This document shows positions 32,052 through 40,806 of a DNA stretch of 64,000 nucleotides, piece by piece; the stretch's first letter is position 1; the number at the start of each line of letters is the position of its first letter. The notes under the pieces are model-generated. The model did no database searches, was not told the DNA's origin, and was given only the letters and a program-made list of their open reading frames with translations. Source of the DNA: Pantoea sp. A4 (GTDB taxonomy: Bacteria; Pseudomonadota; Gammaproteobacteria; Enterobacterales; Enterobacteriaceae); NCBI RefSeq assembly GCF_000295955.2, contig NZ_ALXE01000039.1, positions 62,001 through 126,000 on the forward strand. Direction: 5' to 3'. A program made the position numbers and the translations under genes.

Positions 32052-32291
32052 ATGGGTATCGTAAAAATCTCTGACCTGATGCATGAAAATCTGCGCATAG
32101 CGAGCCAGGCGATGAGCCGTTCGGTAAACGCACAGGCGGAGCACTGGATGAAGCTCGGCATGCTCGCGGAGTTAAATCCGCAACTGAGCCAGCATCAGTT
32201 GGCACAAGCGCTGGTTCGTCTGGAGCTCGAAGGTAGCGCCGATATCCGTCAGGTACTGCAAACCGTAACGCAACAGGAAACCCGTGGATGA
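32052..32291 (+). CDS. ParD-like antitoxin-family protein
   Basis: 79 aa. The sequence VKISDLMHENLRIASQAMSRSVNAQAEHWMKLGMLAELNP matches the ParD_like family, with a ribbon-helix-helix style N-terminus that would bind DNA as a dimer. SD AGGTG precedes ATG 32052. A perfect inverted repeat lies just upstream, as for self-regulating antitoxins. Its stop overlaps the start of the methionine aminopeptidase gene by ATGA, so the two are co-translated. No ParE-type toxin is present. Confidence 0.75.
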   Translation: MGIVKISDLMHENLRIASQAMSRSVNAQAEHWMKLGMLAELNPQLSQHQLAQALVRLELEGSADIRQVLQTVTQQETRG

Positions 32292-33073
32292 GTACAGTAA
32301 AATTACACACTGCTGAAGAGATTGAACTGGCGCGCGCCGCAGGACATGCCGCCGCGCAGGTACTGGCGATGATCACTCCCCACGTTCAGCCCGGTGTCAC
32401 CACCGAATATCTGGATCAGCTGTGCCATGACTTTATTGTGAATGAGCTGAAAGTCGTCCCTGCCAATATTGGTTACCACGGTTATCAGCACACCAGCTGT
32501 ACTTCGGTCAATCACGTGGTGTGCCACGGCATTCCGGCGGATAAAAAACTGAAAGCAGGCGATATCGTTAATGTCGATGTGGCGATCATCAAAGATGGCT
32601 GGTACGGCGATACCAGCCGCATGTATTTCGTCGGCGAACCTTCTGTACGCGCGAAACGTCTGGTCGAGATTACCTATCAGTCAATGGTCGCGGGTATTCA
32701 TACCGTTCGTCCTGGCGCCACGCTGGGTGATGTCGGTGCAGCGATCCAGAAAGTGGCAGAAGGTGCCGGTTTCTCTGTAGTGCGCGAATATTGCGGCCAC
32801 GGTGTCGGTCAGGTTTACCATGATGCCCCGCAGGTGTTGCATTACGGTCAGCCTGGCACCGGAATGAAACTGGAGCCGGGGATGATCTTTACCATTGAAC
32901 CGATGATTAATGCCGGTAAAGCAGGTACCAGTCTGCTGTCAGATGGCTGGACAGTGGTCACCAAAGATCGCTCGCTATCTGCTCAGTGGGAACATACCGT
33001 GGCGGTAACAGAAACCGGTTTTGATTTGTTAACGCCATGGCCAGACGGCACTGGTAGCTACAGCGCGATTTAA
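32288..33073 (+). CDS. map: type I methionine aminopeptidase
   Basis: 261 aa, the size of E. coli Map (264 aa). The metal ligands and family motifs are present: SCTSVNHVVCHGIP-like CTSVNHVVCHGIPADK, Asp in NVDVAIIKDGWYGDTSRMY, His in REYCGHGVGQ, Glu in MIFTIEPM and Glu in QWEHTVAVTETG. It removes N-terminal Met from new proteins. This is presumably an extra copy, because the essential map is normally chromosomal. It is coupled to a ParD-like gene. Confidence 0.93.
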   Translation: MSTVKLHTAEEIELARAAGHAAAQVLAMITPHVQPGVTTEYLDQLCHDFIVNELKVVPANIGYHGYQHTSCTSVNHVVCHGIPADKKLKAGDIVNVDVAIIKDGWYGDTSRMYFVGEPSVRAKRLVEITYQSMVAGIHTVRPGATLGDVGAAIQKVAEGAGFSVVREYCGHGVGQVYHDAPQVLHYGQPGTGMKLEPGMIFTIEPMINAGKAGTSLLSDGWTVVTKDRSLSAQWEHTVAVTETGFDLLTPWPDGTGSYSAI

Positions 33074-33077
33074 GCAT

Positions 33078-33106
33078 AAAAAAACAGGGCCGCTTTGGCT
33101 CTGTTT
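33078..33106 (-). terminator. terminator of the diguanylate cyclase gene
   Basis: Stem AAACAGGGCC / GGCTCTGTTT (one G-U pair) with a 5-nt loop, plus a run of A on the plus strand giving a T-tract on the minus strand. It lies between convergent genes and may serve both. Confidence 0.7.
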
Positions 33107-33110
33107 CTCG

Positions 33111-34175
33111 CTACATCTTTCCCCACAGCCTGATGCCGTTGCGCCCTGCCCGTTTCACCTCATACAGTGCGTCATCAGCGTGACGTAACCACTCTGACAG
33201 CGATGCGGCACTTTGCGCCGGCGCGATACCAATGCTGACCGTACAGTAAAAGTCTGTTGATGCGGGCAGACGTAACTCATTGATGCGTTTACTCAGCGTT
33301 TGCGCCAGCAGTGAAATGGTCACTTCATTGGCATCACGCACTATCACCACCAACTCATCACCGCCAAAACGCGCCGGGATATCTTCCATGCCGACCTGAT
33401 TGCGCAACAGTGCAGAAATCTCAGATAACAAAAAGTCGCCCGCTTCATGGCCAAACGTGTCGTTAACTCGCTTGAAGTGATCGACATCGATCATCATCAG
33501 CCAGGCGGCAGTTTCACCACGCCGGGTCCGGAGGTATTCACTCTCCAGTCGGCGTTCAAACAGACGTCGGTTCGGGATCTGTAGCCCGGGGTCCATCAGC
33601 GCAATACGTTCCAGCTCGCGATTTTTTTTGCGTAGATTCAGCGTCAGGTTATAGGACACCACGCTTAAAACCAGCATATAAAAGGTCGCCAGTGGCAGCG
33701 TCAGCCAAACGGTGCGTGCGCTAAAACCCAGATGGATCGGCATCCCTTCCACTAACCACATCAGCACGAAGGCGAGCAGAAACGCCTGCATGGCGGCTAT
33801 CAGCTGCGTCATCCCACCTGCGGCATAACGATCGGCGACTAACACCGCAATGATCACCAGAGAAGGCACCGGGCTTATCGCCATCACCGCCACCCACAGT
33901 CCACCAAATGCGGCATCCAGTGTCAGATTCAGTTTTTCACGGCCCGTTGGGTCGCGTGAGCGAAGCGCCATGCGGTAGGCCAGCCACGGCCAGACCCAGG
34001 CATTAATAAATAAAAGTGCGCACAGTGCCCTGCTCTGTCCGGCTTCGAGTAACACAGAGAGGATCGGGAGAAAGCACAGGAACGTGCCTAACTGGCGCAT
34101 GACAAACATTCGTCGCACAAAGCGCGTGGAACGTAATTTTAACTGGCTCTCATCAGGTAAGTAGTAGTTCATCAA
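33111..34175 (-). CDS. MASE2-GGDEF diguanylate cyclase (DgcC/AdrA-like)
   Basis: 354 aa. Residues ~20-180 form a MASE2 membrane sensor with several hydrophobic segments, like E. coli DgcC. The GGDEF domain follows, with IDVDHFKRVNDTFGHEAGD and the active-site motif GGDEL at 271-275. The product-inhibition I-site RxxD normally five residues before the motif is replaced by GMED (262-265), so feedback inhibition by c-di-GMP is probably absent. GGDEL is a permitted active variant in some enzymes. Its output may act on cellulose or biofilm control, as for DgcC (inferred). Confidence 0.88.
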   Translation of the reverse strand: MMNYYLPDESQLKLRSTRFVRRMFVMRQLGTFLCFLPILSVLLEAGQSRALCALLFINAWVWPWLAYRMALRSRDPTGREKLNLTLDAAFGGLWVAVMAISPVPSLVIIAVLVADRYAAGGMTQLIAAMQAFLLAFVLMWLVEGMPIHLGFSARTVWLTLPLATFYMLVLSVVSYNLTLNLRKKNRELERIALMDPGLQIPNRRLFERRLESEYLRTRRGETAAWLMMIDVDHFKRVNDTFGHEAGDFLLSEISALLRNQVGMEDIPARFGGDELVVIVRDANEVTISLLAQTLSKRINELRLPASTDFYCTVSIGIAPAQSAASLSEWLRHADDALYEVKRAGRNGIRLWGKM

Positions 34176-34505
34176 TAAATATAATTATTCGGTCATAGTT
34201 GGAGTTTATCGGGAATCGTTCTTGTTCGGCGCGATTTTTTGCAAATTTCTATGTGTTGCACAAATTCAGCGTCGGTAAGCACGCAAATATTGATGAATCA
34301 TCCCCGCCTAAGCCACTTTGCTGGCGTTTTGCCAAACCTCAGCCATGCTTAGAGTAACGGTCAACAGACCGACTATAACGAAAGCATGACTCACCGCCTG
34401 GCGGTATTTTCGGGACAATCATGAATGACAGTGACTTCTCCGCTTTGTCAGCTTACCTAATCGGGCTGACAAGTTAAGCCCATGCTGATAAATAAGGACA
34501 GCCGA
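34176..34505. other. 330-bp intergenic region holding the crtE promoter
   Basis: Divergent gap between the diguanylate cyclase and crtE. No gene, no strong inverted repeat and no clear -35/-10 pair can be called with confidence. The crtE ribosome site AAGGA is at 34495-34499. Confidence 0.5.
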
Positions 34506-35411
34506 ATGACCACCTGCGTGATTCCTTCCTTGCAATCCTTTGTGACCCGGCTCTCGCCGCGTCAGGAAATTGAACGTCGTCTGGCCCAACTGTTGCCAGA
34601 AAGGGGCGATCAGGATCTGGTGAACCAGGCCATGCGTGAAGGCACGCTGGCCCCCGGTAAGCGTATACGCCCGCTATTGCTGATGATGATTGCAGAAGAT
34701 CTCGGATGCAGTGCCAGCCATAAAGGCTTAACTGACCTCGCCTGTGCGGTTGAAATGGTGCACGCCGCTTCATTAATGCTGGATGATATGCCTTGTATGG
34801 ATAACGCCGAATTACGGCGCGGACGTCCCACTATTCATCGGCAATTTGGCGAGAGCGTGGCCATCCTTGCGGCCATTGCCCTGCTGAGTAAAGCGTTTGC
34901 CGTGGTCGCCGCCGCGGAGGGATTAGCGCTGCGCGTGCGTAACCAGGCTGTTGCGGAACTGGCCGATGCGGTTGGAATTCAGGGGCTGGTGCGTGGTCAA
35001 TTTCAGGACCTGGCAGACAGCCACCAGCAGCGTAGCCCCGAAGCCATTTTGCTGACCAACGAATTTAAAACCAGCATGTTGTTTGGCGCCTCGATGAAAA
35101 TGGCAGCCATTGCGGCGGGCGTTTCCAGTGACATTCACCACAGCCTCCATCACTTCGCACTGGAGCTGGGGCAAGCCTTTCAATTGCTGGATGATCTGTG
35201 TGACGGACACAGCGATACCGGTAAAGACAGCCATCAGGATATCGGCAAATCAACCCTGGTGAATCTCCTTGGGGCGCAGGAAGTCAAACAGCGTCTGGGC
35301 TACCACTTGCTGCGTGCGGACCAACATCTTGCCGCCGCTTGTGGTGACAAGATGCGCACCCGCCAGTTTGTAAATAGCTGGTTCGAACAGAAGCTCGCGG
35401 CGGTGGCATGA
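34506..35411 (+). CDS. crtE: geranylgeranyl diphosphate synthase
   Basis: 301 aa polyprenyl synthase. The first aspartate-rich motif is LMLDDMPCMDNAELRRGRPT and the second is FQLLDDLCDGHSD. It condenses farnesyl diphosphate with IPP to GGPP, the C20 precursor of carotenoids. The start is ATG 34506, with AAGGA 6 nt upstream. An ATG eight codons earlier is unsupported. It is the first gene of crtE-X-Y-I-B, whose members overlap by 4 bp at each junction. There is no idi gene between crtE and crtX, as in P. ananatis-type clusters. Confidence 0.96.
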   Translation: MTTCVIPSLQSFVTRLSPRQEIERRLAQLLPERGDQDLVNQAMREGTLAPGKRIRPLLLMMIAEDLGCSASHKGLTDLACAVEMVHAASLMLDDMPCMDNAELRRGRPTIHRQFGESVAILAAIALLSKAFAVVAAAEGLALRVRNQAVAELADAVGIQGLVRGQFQDLADSHQQRSPEAILLTNEFKTSMLFGASMKMAAIAAGVSSDIHHSLHHFALELGQAFQLLDDLCDGHSDTGKDSHQDIGKSTLVNLLGAQEVKQRLGYHLLRADQHLAAACGDKMRTRQFVNSWFEQKLAAVA

Positions 35412-36679
35412 GTCATTTTGCGGTGATCGCACCGCCTTTTTATAGCCACTTCCGTGCCATGCAAGCGCTTGCCTTGCAGTTAGTGGCGCGCGGGCATCGC
35501 ATCACCTTCGTGCAGCAACCGGACGCCGCGATCCTGCTGAACGATCGCCAGTGCGGCTTTTGCTCCACTGCGGCCGACCGTTATCCGCCGGGTTCGCTGC
35601 ACAAGTTGATCCAACTCGCCGGTCATGCATCCGGTCTTGGGCTGTTCCGACTGATTAATGCCTTGTCCAGTCTGACCGAAAATCTTTGCCGCGCGCTCCC
35701 CACCACGCTAAATCAGCTGGCGGTGGATGGCGTGATTGCCGACCAAATGGAACCCGCAGGGGGACTGGTGTCAGAAGCGCTTGGCCTCCCGTTTATTTCC
35801 GTTGCCTGTGCTTTGCCGGTTAATCGGGAAAACGGTATTCCCCTGCCAGTGATGCCGTGGACGTATGGCCAGGCTCCCTCAGAGATACAGCGTTGTCACG
35901 CCAGTGAAAATACCTATGACTGGCTGATGTCACGCCATGCCGAGGTGATTCAACGTTATGCCCACTATTTCGGCCTCCCTGCGCGTCGCTATGCGCACGA
36001 ATGTTTGTCGGAACTGGCGCAAATCAGCCAGCTGCCGCTGGCACTCGACTTTCCCCGCAAGCAACTGCCTCCCTGCTTCCATGCGGTAGGGCCGTTACGC
36101 ACAGTGACAGAAGCCCCCGCGCCTGTGCCGATTGCCGAGAGATCGCCACGCGTGTTTGCCTCGTTAGGCACGTTGCAAGGCCACCGTTTACCCCTGTTTA
36201 AAACCTTTATACGTGCCTGCCAACAACGCAAAATTCCCCTGACGATTGCCCACTGTGGTGGCCTGACGCCACGCCAGTGTGCTGAATTAAGCGGATTTCC
36301 TGATGTGGAAGTGACTGATTTTGCGCAACAGGAGCGCGCTTTGCAGTCCGCCAGCGTGGTGATTAGCCACGGTGGGTTAAATACCATGATTGATGCGGTA
36401 CAACAGCAAACGCCGTTACTGATTGTCCCACTGGCTTTTGATCAACCCGGCGTGGCGGCCCGAGTGACCTGGCATGGCATTGGACATCGCCTGTCACGTT
36501 TTGCCAAAGCCGACGCCCTTGGTGAACGGTTAGAACAATTGATCGGCGACGAAGCCGTTCACCATAACCTTGCGCGTTTACGCCCAGCGCTGCTCGCGGG
36601 TGGAGGTGCGACACGTGCCGCAGCCATTGCTGAACAAGCCCTGCTTTCTCGTCATCGCATCACTGCTGAGGTCGGATGA
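35408..36679 (+). CDS. crtX: zeaxanthin glucosyltransferase
   Basis: 423 aa GT1-family glycosyltransferase. The N-terminal acceptor domain begins FAVIAPPFYSHFRAMQALALQL, and the C-terminal nucleotide-sugar domain has VVISHGGLNTMIDAVQQQTPLLIVP and AFDQPGVAARV. It adds glucose from UDP-glucose to zeaxanthin hydroxyls to give zeaxanthin mono- and diglucoside. The ATG overlaps the crtE stop by ATGA. Confidence 0.95.
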   Translation: MSHFAVIAPPFYSHFRAMQALALQLVARGHRITFVQQPDAAILLNDRQCGFCSTAADRYPPGSLHKLIQLAGHASGLGLFRLINALSSLTENLCRALPTTLNQLAVDGVIADQMEPAGGLVSEALGLPFISVACALPVNRENGIPLPVMPWTYGQAPSEIQRCHASENTYDWLMSRHAEVIQRYAHYFGLPARRYAHECLSELAQISQLPLALDFPRKQLPPCFHAVGPLRTVTEAPAPVPIAERSPRVFASLGTLQGHRLPLFKTFIRACQQRKIPLTIAHCGGLTPRQCAELSGFPDVEVTDFAQQERALQSASVVISHGGLNTMIDAVQQQTPLLIVPLAFDQPGVAARVTWHGIGHRLSRFAKADALGERLEQLIGDEAVHHNLARLRPALLAGGGATRAAAIAEQALLSRHRITAEVG

Positions 36680-37842
36680 ACAGACCTGATTTCGATATTA
36701 TTCTGGTGGGTGGAGGCCTGGCGAATGGCCTGATCGCCTGGCGTTTACAGCAACAACGTCCAGGCCTGCGCGTACTGTTAATTGAGCAAGCCGCGCAGAT
36801 TGCCGGTAATCATACCTGGAGCTTCCACCATCACGACCTGACGCCCGAGCAGCATCACTGGATCGCCCCACTGATCAGCCACCACTGGCCACATTATGAT
36901 GTCCGCTTCGAGGCCTGGACCCGCCGCCTTGACAGCGGTTATTACAGCATCAGCGCCGATCATTTTGCCCGGCAGGTCAGCCAGCTTGAAGGTCTGCAAT
37001 GTTTTCTTCAGGCTCACGTCACTCAGGTGCAACCCAATGAGGTTAGGCTGGATGATGGAATGGTGTTACACGCCCGCGCAGTGATTGATGGACGAGGCTT
37101 TTCGCCCGATAGCGCGTTAAAAACCGGCTATCAACTGTTTGTGGGCCAGGAGTGGACGTTACAGCAAGCGCACCGCCTGACCGGACCGATACTGATGGAT
37201 GCGACCGTGGCGCAGCAGGGGGGCTATCGTTTTGTCTACACTTTGCCACTGTCATCGCACCGTCTGCTGATCGAAGATACCCACTATCGTGATGGCGGGA
37301 CATTGGACACCGATCAGGCAAAACGCAATATTCAGACGTATGCCACGGCACAGGGTTGGCAACTTGCGTCACTGGAACGTGAAGAACAGGGTGCCTTGCC
37401 AATCACGCTGGATGGGGATTTTGAGGCTTTCTGGCATGCGCGGCGCGAGCAACCATGCAGCGGATTACAGGCAGGTTTGTTCCACGCAACCACCGGTTAT
37501 TCATTACCTCAGGCGGTAGCGCTGGCCGATCTCATCGCTCTGACACAGCCGGAAGCCACCGCCATGTATGCCGCTATTTATCAGTTCGCTCGCCACCAGT
37601 GGCGCAGGCAGCGTTTTTTCCGTGCGTTGAATCGAATGCTGTTTCTCGCAGCACCGGCCGATCAGCGCTGGCAGGTCATGGCGCGTTTTTACCGTTTAAA
37701 CGCACCGCTGATCCAACGATTTTACGCCGGAGAGTTAACCTTCAGGGACAAAGTTCGCCTGCTGGCCGGAAAACCCCCGGTGCCAGTGCTGGCCGCAGCT
37801 CAAGCCCTTTTCAAACCCGATTACCCGCAAGGAGTGAGATGA
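36676..37842 (+). CDS. crtY: lycopene beta-cyclase
   Basis: 388 aa flavoprotein-like cyclase. The dinucleotide-binding start is FDIILVGGGLANGLIAWRLQ, followed by the family segment WSFHHHDLTPEQHHWI and FRALNRMLFLAAPADQRW near the C-terminus. It cyclises both ends of lycopene to beta-carotene. It overlaps crtX and crtI by 4 bp each. Confidence 0.95.
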   Translation: MNRPDFDIILVGGGLANGLIAWRLQQQRPGLRVLLIEQAAQIAGNHTWSFHHHDLTPEQHHWIAPLISHHWPHYDVRFEAWTRRLDSGYYSISADHFARQVSQLEGLQCFLQAHVTQVQPNEVRLDDGMVLHARAVIDGRGFSPDSALKTGYQLFVGQEWTLQQAHRLTGPILMDATVAQQGGYRFVYTLPLSSHRLLIEDTHYRDGGTLDTDQAKRNIQTYATAQGWQLASLEREEQGALPITLDGDFEAFWHARREQPCSGLQAGLFHATTGYSLPQAVALADLIALTQPEATAMYAAIYQFARHQWRRQRFFRALNRMLFLAAPADQRWQVMARFYRLNAPLIQRFYAGELTFRDKVRLLAGKPPVPVLAAAQALFKPDYPQGVR

Positions 37843-39317
37843 AATCAGCCATTGTTATAGGCGCAGGATTTGGTGGACTGGCCCTGGCAATTCGCCTCCA
37901 GGCTGCGGGCATTGCGACTCAGTTGTTCGAACAGCGGGATAAACCCGGTGGTCGAGCCTATGTCTATCAGGATCAAGGCTTTACCTTTGATGCTGGGCCA
38001 ACAGTCATTACCGATCCCACCGCCATTGAAGCCCTCTTTACCCTTGCCGGTAAGCGGATGGCGGATTACGTCGAGTTATTGCCGGTGAAACCGTTTTATC
38101 GCCTGTGCTGGGAAGATGGCCAGCACTTTAGCTACGACAATAATCAGCCACTGCTCGAACAGCAAATTGCCCGCATCAATCCGGCAGACGTCGAGGGATA
38201 TCAACGCTTTCTCGCCTATTCACGAGCCGTATTTGCCGAAGGTTATCAGAAACTGGGTCATGTACCGTTCCTGTCATGGCAGGATATGGCCCGCGCCGCG
38301 CCGCAGTTGATGAAGCTTCAGGCCTGGCGCAGCGTGTGGGATAAGGTGGCGAGTTTTATTCAGGATGACCATCTACGCCAGGCTTTTTCGTTTCACACCC
38401 TGCTGGTCGGCGGAAACCCGTTTACCACCTCGTCTATTTATAGCCTGATTCACGCGCTGGAACGTGAATGGGGAGTCTGGTTTCCTCGCGGCGGCACCGG
38501 CGCACTGATTGCAGCCTTAACCAAACTGTTTCGCGATATCGGCGGCGAGATAATTTTAAATGCCGAGGTTGAACAACTCACCACCGAAGGCAACCGGTTA
38601 AGGGGGGTTATCTTGCGCGATGGCCGCCAGTTTAGCGCACAGGCAGTCGCTTCCAATGCAGATGTGGTGCATACCTATTCTAAACTGCTACGAGCGCATC
38701 CCCGTGGTCAGCGGCAGGGCCATAAGCTGGCGCACAAGAGCATGAGTAACTCGCTCTTTGTCCTCTATTTTGGTCTGAACCAGCCGCACCCCCAGTTGGC
38801 CCACCACACGGTATGCTTTGGACCGCGCTATCGCGAATTGATCCATGAGATCTTTAACAGCGATCAACTGGCGCAAGACTTCTCGCTTTATCTGCATGCG
38901 CCTTGTGTGACTGACCCTTCCCTCGCCCCGCCTGGCTGTGCCAGTTTTTATGTGCTGGCACCCGTGCCGCATTTAGGCACCGCCGATATTGACTGGTCAA
39001 CCGAGGGGCCAAAATTGCGCGATCGCATCTTTGCCTATCTCGAAGAGCACTACATGCCAGGCCTGCGCGAACAGCTAGTTACGCAGCGTATATTTACCCC
39101 GTTTGACTTCCGCGACACCCTGCATGCGTGGCATGGCTCAGCGTTTTCCCTTGAGCCGGTGTTGACGCAAAGTGCGTGGTTCCGCCCACACAATCGCGAC
39201 AGTCAGTTAAAAAACCTTTATCTGGTCGGTGCCGGAACCCATCCCGGCGCCGGTATTCCCGGTGTGCTGGGCTCTGCCCGCGCGACGGCCACGCTGATGC
39301 TGGAGGACCTTCGATGA
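37839..39317 (+). CDS. crtI: phytoene desaturase
   Basis: 492 aa FAD-dependent desaturase. The N-terminal Rossmann motif is VIGAGFGGLALAIRLQ, then GGRAYVYQDQGFTFDAGPT, and the C-terminal signature is YLVGAGTHPGAGIPGVLGSA. It makes the four desaturations from phytoene to lycopene. The start is ATG 37839, overlapping the crtY stop, with AAGGAG about 5 nt upstream. A longer in-frame opening back to 37455 lies wholly inside crtY and is not used. Confidence 0.96.
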   Translation: MKSAIVIGAGFGGLALAIRLQAAGIATQLFEQRDKPGGRAYVYQDQGFTFDAGPTVITDPTAIEALFTLAGKRMADYVELLPVKPFYRLCWEDGQHFSYDNNQPLLEQQIARINPADVEGYQRFLAYSRAVFAEGYQKLGHVPFLSWQDMARAAPQLMKLQAWRSVWDKVASFIQDDHLRQAFSFHTLLVGGNPFTTSSIYSLIHALEREWGVWFPRGGTGALIAALTKLFRDIGGEIILNAEVEQLTTEGNRLRGVILRDGRQFSAQAVASNADVVHTYSKLLRAHPRGQRQGHKLAHKSMSNSLFVLYFGLNQPHPQLAHHTVCFGPRYRELIHEIFNSDQLAQDFSLYLHAPCVTDPSLAPPGCASFYVLAPVPHLGTADIDWSTEGPKLRDRIFAYLEEHYMPGLREQLVTQRIFTPFDFRDTLHAWHGSAFSLEPVLTQSAWFRPHNRDSQLKNLYLVGAGTHPGAGIPGVLGSARATATLMLEDLR

Positions 39318-40255
39318 GTGAAACGTTATATGACCATGCTGCAGTCACCATGGCCGCGGGTTCGAAAAGTTTCTCCGCTGCCGCCAGGCTGTTTGATCCC
39401 GCCACCCGGCGGAGTGTGCTGATGTTGTATAGCTGGTGTCGTTTCTGTGATGACGTGATTGACGATCAGTGGCTGGGGTTCACGGCCCCGACGCCGAGCC
39501 AGATCGGGGCCGATCAACGTCTGGCACAGTTACATACCCTGACACGCGAGGCATGGGAAGGTAAAACCATGCAGGAACCGGCCTTTGCAGCGTTGCAAGA
39601 GGTGGTTCAGCGTCATAATCTTTCACGTCAGTATGCCCTTGAACACCTTGAGGGATTCGCCATGGACGTACGTGAAACCCGCTATTTCACCTTTGAGGAT
39701 ACGCTGCGCTACTGCTATCACGTGGCGGGGGTGGTGGGTTTGATGATGGCACAAATTATGGGTGTGACGGATGCCAAAGTCCTTGGGCACGCGCGCGATT
39801 TGGGCATTGCTTTTCAGCTCACCAATATCGCCCGGGATGTGATTGAAGACGCCAGCAATGGTCGTTGCTACCTGCCGGACAGCTGGATCGCGGAAGCCGG
39901 ATTAACGCGGGAAAACTACGCGGAAGAAGCCCATCGCATGGTGTTGGCAGTACTGGCAAAACGGCTGGTGACGGAGGCAGAGCCTTACTACGCCTCCGCG
40001 CAACAAGGTTTGCCTGCCCTGCCCTGGCGCAGTGCCTGGGCTATCGCGACCGCTTCTGGCGTCTACCGTGCCATTGGCATCAAGGTGGTACAACGCAGTA
40101 GTCATGCGTGGGATCAGCGCATCTCCACCAGTAACGCAGAAAAAGTCGGGCTATTGATAAAAGGATTGTGGGTGGCTTTGCAGTCCCGCAGTCACAAATC
40201 TGCCGATCACAGTGAACGGTTACTGGCAAAAAGCAGTTCTCTCCCGCCGAAGTAG
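39314..40255 (+). CDS. crtB: phytoene synthase
   Basis: 313 aa trans-isoprenyl diphosphate synthase. The first Asp motif is RFCDDVIDD and the second is NIARDVIEDASNGRCYLP. Together they bind Mg2+ and two GGPP molecules to form phytoene. The start ATG 39314 overlaps crtI by 4 bp. The stop is three bases from the end of the convergent crtZ gene, so transcripts from both sides collide or overlap here. Confidence 0.96.
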   Translation: MSETLYDHAAVTMAAGSKSFSAAARLFDPATRRSVLMLYSWCRFCDDVIDDQWLGFTAPTPSQIGADQRLAQLHTLTREAWEGKTMQEPAFAALQEVVQRHNLSRQYALEHLEGFAMDVRETRYFTFEDTLRYCYHVAGVVGLMMAQIMGVTDAKVLGHARDLGIAFQLTNIARDVIEDASNGRCYLPDSWIAEAGLTRENYAEEAHRMVLAVLAKRLVTEAEPYYASAQQGLPALPWRSAWAIATASGVYRAIGIKVVQRSSHAWDQRISTSNAEKVGLLIKGLWVALQSRSHKSADHSERLLAKSSSLPPK

Positions 40256-40258
40256 AGG

Positions 40259-40741
40259 CTAGGTTTTCCTTTTCTTGCTCGTCGACTCACGTAGCTGCCG
40301 CTGTAATTTTTCCAGCGGCGGCGCATAAATAAAGCCGAATGACACACAGCCCTTCCGCCCGCGCACAGCATGGTGCATACGGTGAGCCATGTAGAGGCGG
40401 CGGAAATAACCGCGTCGCGGAATATATTTAAACGGCCAACGCTGATGCACCAGCCCGTCATGCATAATGAAATAGAGCAGCCCGTAGGCCGTCATGCCTG
40501 CGCCTATCCACTGTAGCGGCCACATTCCCTGCGCACCAAACCAAATCAGCGCTATCGCCAGCAGGGCAAACACCACGGCATACAGATCGTTAATTTCAAA
40601 CCAGCCACTGTGGGGTTCATGATGCGAGCGATGCCAGCCCCAACCCCAGCCATGCATAATGTATTTATGCGATAGCGCCGCCACAATTTCCATTAACACC
40701 ACGGTCAATAAGACAATCCCACCGTTGACCAGCCATTGCAT
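40259..40741 (-). CDS. crtZ: beta-carotene hydroxylase
   Basis: 160 aa membrane di-iron hydroxylase of the fatty acid hydroxylase superfamily. Histidine motifs are HKYIMHGWGWGWHRSHHEPH and HRMHHAVRG, with HDGLVHQRW between. It turns beta-carotene into zeaxanthin. The start is ATG 40741, with AGGAG 8 nt upstream. The gene follows the Fur-box-preceded gene at 40807-41346 by 65 bp on the same strand, so it may be partly co-transcribed and iron-responsive (inferred). Confidence 0.94.
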   Translation of the reverse strand: MQWLVNGGIVLLTVVLMEIVAALSHKYIMHGWGWGWHRSHHEPHSGWFEINDLYAVVFALLAIALIWFGAQGMWPLQWIGAGMTAYGLLYFIMHDGLVHQRWPFKYIPRRGYFRRLYMAHRMHHAVRGRKGCVSFGFIYAPPLEKLQRQLRESTSKKRKT

Positions 40742-40806
40742 AGGGCGCTCCTGTTTTCCCGACAGACACCTGATCATAGCAGTCTGGGGCCGTTCTGCTG
40801 AGAACG

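Noticed and set aside
34225..34245. GG...GC element upstream of crtE resembling a sigma-54 promoter
   Set aside because: Spacing is 11 bp and the flanking bases do not match the consensus.
37455..37838. N-terminal extension of crtI by 128 codons
   Set aside because: The extension lies entirely inside crtY in another frame. The Rossmann motif starts right after ATG 37839, which has a good ribosome site and the usual 4-bp overlap.
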